Below, one piece after another: positions 21,271 to 32,271 of a DNA stretch of 64,000 nt (the stretch's first letter is position 1; every line of letters starts with the position of its first letter). The notes under the pieces are model-generated. The model saw only the letters and a list, made by a program, of their open reading frames with translations, made no database searches and was not told the DNA's origin. The position numbers and the translations under genes were made by a program. Origin of the DNA: Anopheles merus (taxonomy: Eukaryota; Arthropoda; Insecta; Diptera; Culicidae); assembly GCF_017562075.2 (NCBI RefSeq), contig NC_054083.1:5625948-5689947 (forward strand). The letters run 5' to 3'.

Positions 21271-22335
21271 CCAATCATGAGTTGAATGGTGCGGGAACTG
21301 AACTTGAACCCATACTTGTCGTGGAGTTTATTGTGAACCCATATTTGACCTGGAATCAATAACGAATCCATACTAGTACTGATATTGCATCCATATTGAT
21401 CAAACAATTGATCATGAAGCCCTACCATTCCTACAAGTGACCCTGAACGAAGCTGGCCTTGGAACTGTTGTTTTGTTTATGTTTTTTTAATTTTTTTTTT
21501 ATTTTTTTCTATCATTTTTAAATTGTTTATGTTCCTAGAACTGATCAAGAACCCCAATCGGTCTTGGAACCGATGATGATCCCATACCCATATCCGGATT
21601 AGAAACTGAAATTATATGGATCCTGGAACCGATCACAACGTAATAACGATCCCGGAACTGAAACCAAACCGGAACTGCTCCTGGATCGGTTTGGGTTCCG
21701 GAACAAAACGAGAACATGTTCCAGTACTAGAAACGATTTAATATCTATTCTGATCTAATTACTGATCGCTCTGGTCGCCGAATCATTTGCGGCAGTATAT
21801 ATGCAGCGTAGAATTAAGCTTAAAATTCGAGAATGTGGATTTAACATAGCATTTCAACTTCGAATTGCAGTGAAGAACTATTAACCTAGACTACTACTAG
21901 GTTTAGTAATAATCTAGACTCCCTAAGTGAAAGTCTACGTGTATGTTTACATGTTACATGTTGCGTGCATTAACTACTACCGCAGGATCTCACTGGTTTA
22001 TTTGAATACAGACATGAACATTTTAAAGTGACAACGGTAATATTGAAACCAAAAAAGTTTTAGAACTGCAAGCTTTACACATGGAGGTAAATGGATCATG
22101 AGCTCCTCTGTAAGTACGGGCACGGTCTATTTTGATCAGAAAATTCCGAGGACGTAGTGCGTGGTCAGGAGTGTACAAATTGATCTTAAGAAGAAGCTCG
22201 GGAGCATCAATTTCGTCTTTAATTAACTGCTTGTGCTTGTTCGTTTGCTACAAAAACTGCTTGTGCTACCTCCCTACGTCTCTCTAAGGACTGCAGAGCC
22301 AGAAGAAGCCGTCTAGTTTGATATGTTAGAGGCTA
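21271..22335. other. Degenerate repeat DNA, no gene
   Basis: Imperfect repeats of the type GATCCTGGAACCGATCA continue to about 21740. The rest is ordinary AT-rich DNA with no coding signal. Confidence 0.4.
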
Positions 22336-23045
22336 GTCCTTGCTCCACCTTAAGGTTCTTATAGCTATTATAGCGATTTTTTTCGTGTAGCACTCAATTC
22401 GTGTGGACCAGTTGTTAGTGCGCGGAAACCATGTAATAACATAGAATTCGAGTATGAACCGGACTAAGGTGACGAACATTTGTTTTAAGCAGAAAGGGTC
22501 ATTAAAATCAGATGTCAGACGATGAATAAAACTAAGCTGCAGATATGTTTTGTCGATGACGTAAGAATACTGTTGATGACGTAAGAAGAGTGACGAGTCA
22601 AGAATACTACCGAAGTTCTTAGTTTCTATGTTACGTGGGATTACACAAGAGTCAAGATTATAGTCTCGCTTAATATTGTCCTTTTTACGAATAAAACTAA
22701 TCACGCAACACTTATTACACACAATGATAGCGAGTTCGCAGAGCACCAATTGCTAAATTTGTCTAGGCTGTGCTGGAGTGTCGAGGTGTCCGAATTATTT
22801 CTAATGGTCGCATAAATCTTGATATCGTCCGCATACATAAGCAAACATTGATTTAGAAGCGCAAATATAACATCATTAATTAAAAGGACGAACAATACTG
22901 GGCCAATGTTACTGGTTGCGATATACATGCGTACCAACATCGAATTCGCACACGATAGACGGTCGTTGTTTATGATGAATAAAAATGATAAAGAACATTT
23001 TGTGTGCCATTTTTGAACACATGGAAAGTATTTTGTGCCACTTTG
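22336..23045 (-). pseudogene. Jockey-like LINE reverse transcriptase remnant
   Basis: Two overlapping minus-strand frames show the second half of a non-LTR reverse transcriptase. The upstream one has GPVLFVLLINDV and catalytic YADD in MYADDIKIYATIRN, followed by DKFSNWCSANSL. The downstream one has NFGSILDSSL and the LVRFILEF...W region typical of the jockey group C-terminus. Frameshifts separate the pieces, and the endonuclease and ORF1 are absent. It is a dead, truncated copy. Confidence 0.8.
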
Positions 23046-23584
23046 CATCACACTACTATGCGGTCGTCTAAGTGTGAATGGGTTTTTTTATCCGAGTTTT
23101 GGGACCTTTTGGAACCTTTTTGATCGATTTTTGGGTGACATGCATTTATTATAATAATGCCTTTTCCGTAAGCTAGAGTAATGTGTAAATGCAGTTAAAA
23201 TGTTTGAACAATATATATTTCATCTTTAGCGTTCCCGCTTACGCCTTCAAGCACGATGCTGACAATAACCAGTCCATTAGAAAAGTCTGACAAGCCTAGA
23301 TCCATTACGGTGATTGTATCAAAATAAGTGGAAAACAAAATTTCATTCACAGCATGATATGGTAAAAAAAAACCTGGTATCACTATAGATGTTATATTTG
23401 TTGTCTCATTTAATTTGAATGATTTAAATCTGTCTCATACTTCTTTGAATATGCAATCATATTGTGCCAACCTGCAGTGACAATTTCTCCAACTAACGGA
23501 TAGAAGCATACCTTGTATGTTACAAGAATTGTTGTTAAATTTTTGGAAGAAAACATACTCTAGGGCCTAGCTGTGGACGGCCTC
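23046..23584. other. Intergenic, downstream of the protease homologue
   Basis: AT-rich, no recognised gene. It includes the 3' untranslated region of the gene at 23585-24518, whose poly(A) signal was not assigned. Confidence 0.4.
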
Positions 23585-24518
23585 TTATACTCCTGTATTA
23601 TCGCGTATCCATTGACGATACTGCGAAACACGTGTGTAGCCGGTTGGTGATGTAGAGTCACAGGAGGCGGTGATGAGCGAAGCAACTCCGACCAGCGTGT
23701 CGATCCGTCGGTCAGAAACAACGAATCCAGCACCAAGATCACCATTGCAGACGTTGGAACGCATTACACTATCTTCGGCACAGAAATGATTCGGAAGCGT
23801 GATTTGATATATACCAACGCAACGGGAATCGCTGATTACTCGCTGATAGCCAACCTTAAGAAAATCGGAGCGGACTTGTCCTGGTGTAGTGCGAGATACG
23901 GTAATGGTTAGATAGTTTTGTAATAGTTGGGGCTAATACATTTATAACCGTCACAACTCTTACCTCCAACCGAGTTGAATCCGAATCCAACGATCATGCC
24001 TTCCTCATTTTCGTAAGGCAGATTGCGTCCCTGGATGGGCAGCTGGATCGGACTAATCAGTGCCGTAAAGACGATTGGTTGAGGCAGCACAATGAATCCA
24101 ATATCGTTAGCCCGATTTGCCATATTGAAACTAGGATGTGCGACGGCCTGGCTAGATATTTGAATATTTAGCTGCCCAAAAACGGTGCTCCCTAGTCCAA
24201 CTTCCCACCGAACGAAGCCCGCAATGTTTTGTGCCGCGGTCAGCACATGACGATCAGAAATCAGCGATCCTCCACCGAAGAAGCCAGAGTTGGCAGAGTT
24301 CAGATACAGCACATACGCGTTGTACGGTGTGTTTGCGGCATTTAATCCATTAACTATGCGGGAATGTCGATCCAAGGAAATCTAATAGTAAACAAAAACA
24401 CTTCTCCTTGTTCAGTACAGCATGTTCTGTAGGTACCGTTTCACGATCAACTCACTTCTCCGGCCGACACGCAGCACAGTGTAATTGCAATGAGCAATAA
24501 TCCTACGTATTCTTTCAT
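23585..24518 (-). CDS. Catalytically dead chymotrypsin-fold serine protease homologue, 258 aa
   Basis: Three exons read right to left: 24518-24456, 24381-23964, 23880-23585; 777 nt in phase. Exon 1 encodes a signal peptide (MKEYVGLLLIAITLCCVSAG). The domain starts at RIVNG. The catalytic His is Gln (LTAAQN instead of TAAHC), the catalytic Ser is Leu (NGDLGAG instead of GDSGGP), and only Asp in NDIGF remains. Both cysteines of the disulfide that normally flanks the His are lost together (GGGSLI and AAQN). It is predicted to be secreted and non-proteolytic. Insect homologues of this kind often act as cofactors or decoys in haemolymph or gut, but the role here is not known. The related active gene lies about 5 kb upstream on the same strand. 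Confidence 0.85.
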
Positions 24519-25571
24519 GATGGACGAAATTGTTTAAACTATTCTTGCAGTTCACACAATGCTGTTTTACCGTTCGAGCTGAGTAAGCTTGCAACAAGCT
24601 CCAGCAACACTCTGTTTGGAAGTCAATCGGAAAACGGTGTCTTATATACAGCCCTCATTTGATGGCGTTTCGTTGTCGATCGGATCGGCCTTTTCGCGCG
24701 ATAAGTGCTCAGTAAAGCTGTCTATAATGGTTCCTTTCCTTTATCAATCATGTTTCCGCCCCAAAATATGTGTTGCAGGTCGATATTGTCGCTGTCGAAT
24801 GTATAGGATGTCGATAAGAGATCAATCATGAAGCAGCCACAACACCTGCGATGGATGATATCTAGTGGAAAAATGTTATTTTGTGAATGCACAATTCCTA
24901 TGTTCACAACCATGTGCATTGTCATTCACTTTTACCTTTCATTCAACTTTTTCGGTTTATAACACGGTCGATGATAACTTAATGCACACCATTAATGCTC
25001 GGCAAGCATTGTAAATATCTGGTAATACGTTGATCGTGACTAACAGTCATAATTTTCTTACTTACTTTTTTTGTTTTCATTTGTATATAATAAAACGCCT
25101 AAGCAAGGGCTATGAGTTAGGTGGTTCGATTATTGTAATTGCCCAACTGTGCCTAATAATGAAGGCGTTACCTTAAATCCATTTCACGCGAATGATTGAT
25201 TGACATAACTTGCAATGGCGCCTTGAACAATGTTTTGGATGACTAAGTCGATTAAAGATTGATTATTTTAAGCAATGAATGTAATCCATGTGCATTGACT
25301 TTGGTGTGCTGATTTATTTTAACCCATTTCACGAGTAAATTTAGCGATGTGAGTGAATTTACCGATGTTACATTATTATATTATTATAATATTATATATT
25401 ATTATTGCATTAGTTATATTATTGCATTATTACTCTGATTGTTTAGACAAGGGCACGGCCAATCCTTCCAGGGCAATATGTATATAATCTACATACATTT
25501 TGGCTACTTGCGACTCTAGCCGGTATTAATTACTTTATCAAGAAATACTTTATAGTAGGAAATAGTAGAAA
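24519..25571. other. 5' flank of the protease homologue and AT-rich intergenic DNA
   Basis: A low-complexity ATTATTATAT run occupies 25370-25436. The promoter of the gene at 23585-24518 must lie just right of 24518. No other gene seen. Confidence 0.45.
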
Positions 25572-25640
25572 TACTAACCCACGACGGGCATGTTGTTATG
25601 TCGTTCTATTGACGACGACCGCAGGACCGTCATCTCAATA
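25572..25640 (-). mobile_element. SINE fragment (tRNA-like head)
   Basis: Contains the minus-strand match to CATGCCCGTC...GGTTCAAG-type sequence, truncated and with a short deletion compared with the copies at 1-95 and 641-830. Confidence 0.6.
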
Positions 25641-25836
25641 CTAAAACTGTAAACTCATCTCGTATTAGGGCTTAAAACTCTAGAAAAGAGAAGAATGGTT
25701 TCCCAAGGAATGTTTATGTTTAAACTGTTGTTGTGTCGACATAATTTAGGTAGCACTGTAAGTAGTTTTCGTTAAGTATAAAACACTCATTAGCTAGGGA
25801 GTGCCCAAGCGGGGCACTCACAACAGAACATATAAG

Positions 25837-26277
25837 CACCGACAAACCGACGTGACACTGGGGTTACAAAAGTGTCCCACACGAAAGTACTGTCATTTAC
25901 CAGTGAGGCGAACACTTCTGTCAAAGTAAGCTCTATTCACTGCTGCTTCGATGTAAACAACTTTTCTAAATACAAATGGCGAAGGAAGTGTGAGGCAAGA
26001 TTTTGTGAGAATTATTGGACAAAACACCCAGGAAAATCCTTTTATAAGTTTCCAAATCAATGCAAAAGATGTGAGAAGTACATAAAACAATACGCATTGG
26101 AATTTGCGAAGAAAAACAAAAAGGGGATTTAGCAGTTTCTTCTCTGTGTCAGTGTAGTAAGCGAATCATTATAGAGATGGCGCTAGTGATTAACGTATTT
26201 TCATTTGAAATAAGGAGACAACTTTTGAAGCTAATTTTGTTCGAAGTGTCACGTCGGTTTGTCGGTGATATAAGTGT
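25837..26277 (+). mobile_element. P-element-like MITE with THAP-like frame, copy B
   Basis: 441 bp with ends CACCGACAAACCGACGTGAC and the complement. It is flanked by a perfect 7-bp duplication ATATAAG (25830-25836, 26278-26284). It carries the 86-codon THAP-like frame at 25872-26132. Very close to copy A. Confidence 0.8.
25872..26132 (+). CDS. THAP-like zinc-finger fragment (86 aa) in MITE copy B
   Basis: Same protein as in copy A with a few substitutions (Val to Ile, Thr to Arg and one silent region). The Cys-x4-Cys and SFYKFPN features are retained and the distal Cys-x2-His is missing. Expression is unknown. Confidence 0.4.
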   Translation: MSHTKVLSFTSEANTSVKVSSIHCCFDVNNFSKYKWRRKCEARFCENYWTKHPGKSFYKFPNQCKRCEKYIKQYALEFAKKNKKGI

Positions 26278-26284
26278 GCACGTG

Positions 26285-27330
26285 GTGGGTATCGCTTTTT
26301 TTTCTGTTGTAACGTGAGAGCGGTAACAAGTACAATAAACTACCGTTTCTCGAAAAGTGGTGTCTTAATATAACACTGTTAACTGGAAGAATCGATGCAC
26401 CTCTATAGCTAAGTAACGTAAATTATTATGTCCCTACTAGACCTTTTAGAAATTGACAATTTTTAACAACTGATTTTCGTTATCGTCTTTTCAGTGGAAT
26501 CCGTTGTTATTGATGTGTAAGAATTTCAATTTATTTTCAAATTTTATAGACCTGTCCTTTAGTGTACCGAAATGTACTAGTGTCATACGAGACTGCATTA
26601 CGTCTAATTTTAGGAACCCATAGTTTATAAGAGATTTGTTGTAATCGTGTATGTAGGCCATGGAGGCTCGATACCTTAATAATAAATAAATAAATAAATA
26701 AAATCTCAAATACGATATCTCTTAGGGTAACGTAGTTTCTATGAGCAACCTAGAACTGAAAGCATTCTCTCCAAGCTGACTCAAAAGGTACAACACTAAA
26801 ATGATATTCTGCACGTTATTAGTCCCTATGCTTGAATTTTTCGCTCGGTAGCTGGATTGTTTGATGGACGTTGAAAATTATGGCTGGAATCGATATAAAA
26901 AACATTTGCTTGAAAAATTGTGTGGTGTCAAAATAGGGTAGCAAGAGCTATGCTGGATAGTTTCAAGACAACTATCCTTCTAAATTGTGGAATTTCTATC
27001 TGTTTAAGCTATCTTGTGGGTTTGCACACTGTTAAGGTATCTTGTGACGAGTATTCCAACTAAAACATACCCATTACAGTCATCCTTCTGTAGGTGGTAT
27101 GCATTCATATCTCTCAACCAGTGAGGTTCCCCTGCTATATACAGTTGCGATTTTAACGGTAAGCAAAGTAAGCAATTGCGGGGGCACCCGTCAACGAGAG
27201 GCCTCGTATATTTTTAGTCCAGCATCTATAACAGTTGATAGAATATGGCACTGTATTAGCAAGAAGGGCCCCATGGGTGATGGACGTTGGGGCCGCGTGC
27301 TAGACGAACCCTGAGCAACTCCCCCCCCCC
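26285..27330. other. Intergenic; possible LINE 3' tail near 26390-26702
   Basis: The stretch ends at 26702 in an AATAAATAAATAAATAAA run after GGCTCGATACCTTAATAA, the kind of simple-repeat tail left by jockey-group LINEs on the plus strand. No reverse transcriptase motif is readable upstream of it. The remainder shows no gene. Confidence 0.35.
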
Positions 27331-27761
27331 GGTGTGACATGGCCCGGTCAACAAAATGAGCTTCAAAAGTTGTCTACTTATTTCAAATGAAAATGCGTTA
27401 AACACTAGCGCCATCTCTATAATGATTCGCTTACTACTCTTGCACAGACGAGAAACTGCTGAACTTGCTTTTTGTTTTCTACCCAAATTCTAATGCGCAT
27501 TGTTTTATTCACTTCTCTCATCTTTGATCATCTATTTTGATTTAGAATCTTATAAAATGATTTTTCTAGACATTTTGTCCAATAATTTCTCACAAAATCT
27601 TGCCTCACTCTTCCTTTGCAATTTTTATTTAGAAAAGATGTTTGCATCTAAGATGCCGTGAACAGAGCTTACTTTGACAGAAGTGATCGCCTCAATAGCA
27701 AATGACAGTACTTTCGTGTGGGACACTTTTGTAACGCAAGTGTCACGTCGGTTTGTCGGTG
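27331..27761 (-). mobile_element. P-element-like MITE, copy C (older)
   Basis: Minus-strand relative of copies A and B. The right end (27740-27761) keeps GTCACGTCGGTTTGTCGGTG, and the left end (27331) is degraded and abuts a run of C. The THAP-like frame is interrupted and the sequence is visibly more diverged. No target duplication found. Confidence 0.75.
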
Positions 27762-27764
27762 ACC

Positions 27765-28490
27765 CGATCTCCGATAGGTCTCGGTAGGTAGATCTTCACC
27801 TGATCCTGCCATCAAGTTTGCTGTGCTCCCCTGCGCCTTATGCCGAACTGGGGATCGCTGTCGAACACCTTCTTGGTGGGGCATGAGTCCGGCATCCTCA
27901 TGACATGCCCAGCCATCGTATCCTGCCAGCCTTCGCCACCGTTAGGATGCCATACAGCTCAGTAAGCTCGTGGCTCATCCTTATCCTCCCTGCTCCATGC
28001 TCGAACTCACCGCCAAAGACGGTCTGGAGGATGCGTCGCTCAAATACGCCCAGAGCGTTTGCATCCTCCACTCGAATGGTCCAAGACTCGTGTCCATAGA
28101 GGACCACTGGACGAATCAGTGTGCGATATATCTGACATTTCGTGCGGAATCGAAGACTTCTGGATCTCAGCAGTCGGTGAAGCCCATAGTATGCAAAATT
28201 CCCTTGCACAATGCGTATCCGGATTTCGCTGCTGATGTCATTGTCCGATGTAACGACCGTGCCGAGATAGCAAAACTCCTTTACTACCTCGAGATTGTTG
28301 CCGTCAACGTGTATTACAACGTGCTTCTCAGATGATCTGAGTCTCTGGCAAGCAAGTATTCCGTCTTCGTCGCATTGATCTCAATCCAATTATTGCTGCT
28401 TCGCGTTTTAGTCGAGCGTACGCCTCACACACCTTCAGTGTTGTCCTACTAATGATGTCGTTGTCATCCGTGAAGCCAAGAAATTGGAGA
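27765..28490 (-). pseudogene. LINE reverse transcriptase, 3' half
   Basis: Minus-strand remnants run from FTDDNDII (a degenerate F/YADD catalytic box near 28450) through KVCEAYARLKREAA to YRTLIRPVVLYGHESWTI, FERRILQTVFGG and the GRIRWLGMSAGHVMRM C-terminus. Several stops and frameshifts are present. Its missing upstream part lies inverted at 28484-28690. Confidence 0.8.
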
Positions 28491-28690
28491 GAGACATCAT
28501 CGACTTCAAGGCGGCCTACGACACCATAGACCGGAATGAGCTATGGCACATCATGCAGCGGTACCACTTCCCTGAGAAATTGATACGGGTGTTAGAGGCC
28601 ACCATGAACGGGGTACAGTGCAAGGTGAGAGTGTCGAACTTGATGTCGGAATCGTTTGAATCTCGCAGGGGTCTGAGGCAAGGTGACGGA
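28484..28690 (+). pseudogene. LINE reverse transcriptase, 5' segment in inverted orientation
   Basis: Reads DFKAAYDTIDRNELWHIM ... ESRRGLRQGD on the plus strand, the RT motifs that should directly precede the 3' half at 27765-28490, which is on the minus strand. The two pieces meet head to head at about 28484-28490. Confidence 0.8.
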
Positions 28691-29847
28691 CTCTTCTGCC
28701 TCTGCTCAATTCAGGTGTCCTGCGAAGTAGCACTTCCACCTTTCGATCACCTCCCGCTCGTTTGTCAGGAGATTTCATTCCGCATCCCGACGATCTTAGG
28801 TATATGATTCATAATGCCAAAACGAGAAAGCATGACTGGTCACCGACTCACGTTTTGGATTTCACTACACATGTCTATTCCAGCCGTGTGCACACGAATG
28901 CCTATTTGTTCACAATGTTCAATCGTGTGGAGATATTTGCGAGCAAGGTGTCAATTCCATACAAAATTGACGCCTTGACTCTTTTGCACTAATCGTGTGG
29001 ATGCAGCTTTAGTGATTGTATTGACCGACTCGAAAGTGATGATGAAAACATAGCTGGCGATTAATTCACCGTTTCCCATGCATTTTTCGATCGTTTACAA
29101 ACATATGTATGGTAACGTCATATTGAACATTTTTGGCAGTAGTGCAAACAACCAACGTGTTGTATGGCCAGCGTTGTAGGAACAGTAAAAATTGTATTAG
29201 GAAGGAAGCATCGAAAAAAATGGGAAACAACCAAAAATCCTTGAAATCCTATAAAATAGATATCATATTGTAAAATCGGCATGAACTGACAAGATGAGCG
29301 GAGAATGGGCGATTGAATGATTGATCCGGTCAAATGTTTTGGATCACCTTTATGCATGAACTTGAATGGGGCCGATCTTCAAAAAGATCCGTTTTTAACA
29401 CCTCAACTATATACTAAGTTTATGATAGTCTCTACGCTCTACTTGTGTTTTTCTGCAGAAACCCTATGACTTTTATCATCACTAGCCGGTGCGATAACAG
29501 TGCAGTCCAAAATTTCTCAAATTCTTGAATCATATTATGCAACGATATGTAACATTTCATACTTTTTACACGAAACTGGTGACAAAAAAAGGATAGATTG
29601 ACTAGCACAAACTGCTGTTTTCTCTGTATTATTTGCCATATATATTTAACGATTGTTTCCAACTACGTACAGCTATAACGGTGCTTATTAAGGGATAATA
29701 ACATTTCCGTTTCCTTATGAGCGTCAAGTAGTAGTAGGGAACGTTTTAACCCTAGTACAGAAAAATATATGCATGGTCTTTCCTATCCATTGCTGTTGGA
29801 ATCGGTAATGATGATGACGGAGTTCGAGCACCAGATTTTTTTTTTAT
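28691..29847. other. Intergenic, no gene recognised
   Basis: Short random frames only. It includes the 3' flank of the protease gene that ends at 29848. Confidence 0.5.
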
Positions 29848-30884
29848 CTAACTTAAAACAGACGCAAGACTTCGAAGACCTGTTGTTTTTGCTAACCACG
29901 AAAGGTAGTTCACGGTACGAATGTATCCTGAGGGATCTCCTGTACTGCAGCCCCGGCTGGACACGAAAGAGACTATCCCAATCTGCACCCAACTGCTGTC
30001 ATCCTGTTGCATTACCATAGGACCTCCCGAATCTCCTTGGCAGACATTTTGATAAGGTCGTTCCCATCCGACTGCACAGAGCGTGGTATTGCGTATGATA
30101 GCCGCACCATAAACATTTGTACACTCAGCGTTTGAAATGATCCGCATGCGCTCGTACTTTAAAATTGTCGATATGGACTGGATAGCTGAGAATGGTAGAA
30201 ACTGGTTTTAGTGATCAAAACAGTAGTATCAGTAGGTTAAAAAAGAAGGTGACGGCATACCATCAGACGTTCGACCAAATCCAGATACCGTAACCTGGCG
30301 ACCGATGTACAGATCAGTGGGTGGTAAATTGATCGGTAGCTTTACTGGATAGATCTCTAGACTGTATGGCACTGGCGAAGGCAGTCGGATCAGGGCAACG
30401 TCATTCGTCAACTTCCACGGATCAAACTCAGGGTGCACAAACTTGATGACAGTGGACATGGTAAGTCGTGCCATATTCAGATGGATTGAGCCGAGCCCTA
30501 TCTGGAACACGGTATAGTCGTTTGCACAGTGAGCTGCTGTAAGAACCCACTGGGCCTCAATCAGCGAACCGCCACACACCGTTACAGAACGGCCAAGAGC
30601 TGCCCGAATTGACGCTTGCCATGGGAATTGCCCTGTTGTAGCTGTCTGCCCATTTACGACCTTGGCGAACAACTCACGAACTGTTCTCGGTGCATCATGC
30701 CTGGGGATGGGAATGGCAGTGAGCTGTTCTTGAAAATGTTGATAGCACTGTGTCATACGCGTATCGAGATGATTTCGACACGCAGGCAACATATTGCCCT
30801 GGTTGATCGTACCTTCGAGTTCGTTCTGTTGCACGCCACTTTACCGATCGTGGTACCACAGATGCACAATAACACTATAACCAT
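29848..30884 (-). CDS. Secreted chymotrypsin-family serine protease, 290 aa
   Basis: Three exons read right to left: 30884-30813, 30723-30261, 30185-29848; 873 nt in phase. Exon 1 gives a hydrophobic signal peptide (MVIVLLCICGTTIG). A propeptide leads to the activation site FAK/VVNG. The triad is intact: TAAHC, NDVALI and CQGDSGGP, with CGGSLI keeping the histidine-loop disulfide. The primary specificity residue, six before the catalytic Ser, is Asn rather than trypsin's Asp, so it is not a trypsin. Chymotrypsin-, elastase- or brachyurin-like activity is possible. Likely a gut or haemolymph protease. It is a paralogue of the inactive gene at 23585-24518, which shares the Asn-Val-Cys sequence before the active-site region. 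Confidence 0.88.
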
Positions 30885-31734
30885 AAACAATTGACAACCC
30901 TGTTCGTGGATCGTCGATCTTCTCGCGGTATACCATCTTGCCTTACTTGCTGGCACCATGTTGCTCGGAAGGGCTAGATAAAGGATATGTGCAGCGTGGT
31001 GCCAAGTAAGCGCCAAACACTGGGTTTACCAAACGAAAATGGTGAACCACTTGAGCGAACATTCTTATATCTATCTACACCATTGTAGGGCTGCTCTCGA
31101 TTTTATCGACAACGGATGCCAGCGCAAAGAGCGCAACGAGTGGAAAAGGTTGTCGTGCAAGCAATCTCTTCGTCTGGGACCGATGTTATCGCCATAACTG
31201 GACAGTGGAATACACTCTTCGTACATAAAAGATAGGAAAAATACCACCGCACCACATAATTCAATTCCACGATTTTTTGTTTTTTGGTTTTACTAATGAA
31301 TGCGAATATGAAGCATATGCATTTTGTTTGTGAAGCAAACCATCTCAGTGTCAGCCGATGCCAGGAACGTAAATAATCCTTTTTTGTACCAATGTCATCC
31401 ACATTTGTTTGGTGTTTGGACAAATGTGAGATACCTATGGAATAGTTTGGTAAAGTCATTCGATTGTTTCAGATGTGGTGCTCCATCACTTATCACCAAT
31501 TTGTACACGTTGCTATCTATTCGCACAATAAATGACGGTCTTGTCACCCTTTCTGGACATATTTGGGTACAGGAAGTGATTGAGATCTAATGGGGTAGGT
31601 AGAGCTCTCCAACTTTAAGCACCTCTTTGAAAGTCTATGAAAACGGTTTAGCTCATCAAACAAAGTGTTCCTTGATTGCTCTATAGTTTGTCGGATTATA
31701 TAATTCAAATCAAAACAAGATGTTCTAGTAATAT
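30885..31734. other. 5' flank of the protease gene and intergenic DNA
   Basis: No gene recognised. The interval separates the protease promoter from the end of the pyruvate carboxylase transcript. Confidence 0.5.
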
Positions 31735-31740
31735 TTTATT
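31735..31740 (-). promoter_or_regulatory. Candidate poly(A) signal of pyruvate carboxylase
   Basis: AATAAA on the minus strand, about 530 bases beyond the PC stop codon, implying a 3' untranslated region of roughly 550 bases. Confidence 0.5.
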
Positions 31741-32271
31741 GTTTCATAAAAAAACACATTACCATGAGCACCTTAGACGTATTGCATATAAAATATTTTA
31801 TATTTGATATCCCTTCCTAAACCATAACTAAACAAAAGCCTCATGAAACTAATCTAACAAAAAAAAACACAATATAGTCTATCAACAGCTACGGAGTTTT
31901 GATGATACGGGTTTTATAAAACGTTGGATAGCTGGGTAATGAGCTAGGTTCGGATGATTTCATTTCATGTAATTATCGGATGCAGTTCTCATAGAGTGCG
32001 ATGCAAAGAGTAGTTAATTGTAACAATATCGTAGAGCGCAATCGGTACGATTAAAACATTGCCACAAAGCACGATTGTGATGATAGTGAAAACTAACTTC
32101 TAGAAGGCCAGCATGTTTGTATGATCGTAACGTATGTTAATTTAATAACAATTTCATGGCCGTTTTCTTTCCATGTAGTGTTATTGGGGTGTATCCTTTC
32201 CCTGCATGACCGCATACCGGTATCAGCATTAAATTATAAGGCATATCATTGGGTTTTTTTTTGCCGAAACC

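Noticed and set aside
21105..21428. 107-codon minus-strand frame rich in Arg-Thr-Thr-Pro-Asp
   Set aside because: It is the translation of the 10-bp minisatellite.
23908..23960. Reading through the protease homologue's second intron to end the protein early
   Set aside because: A GTAAGA donor at 23963 and an acceptor at 23881-23882 restore the expected C-terminal domain in phase.
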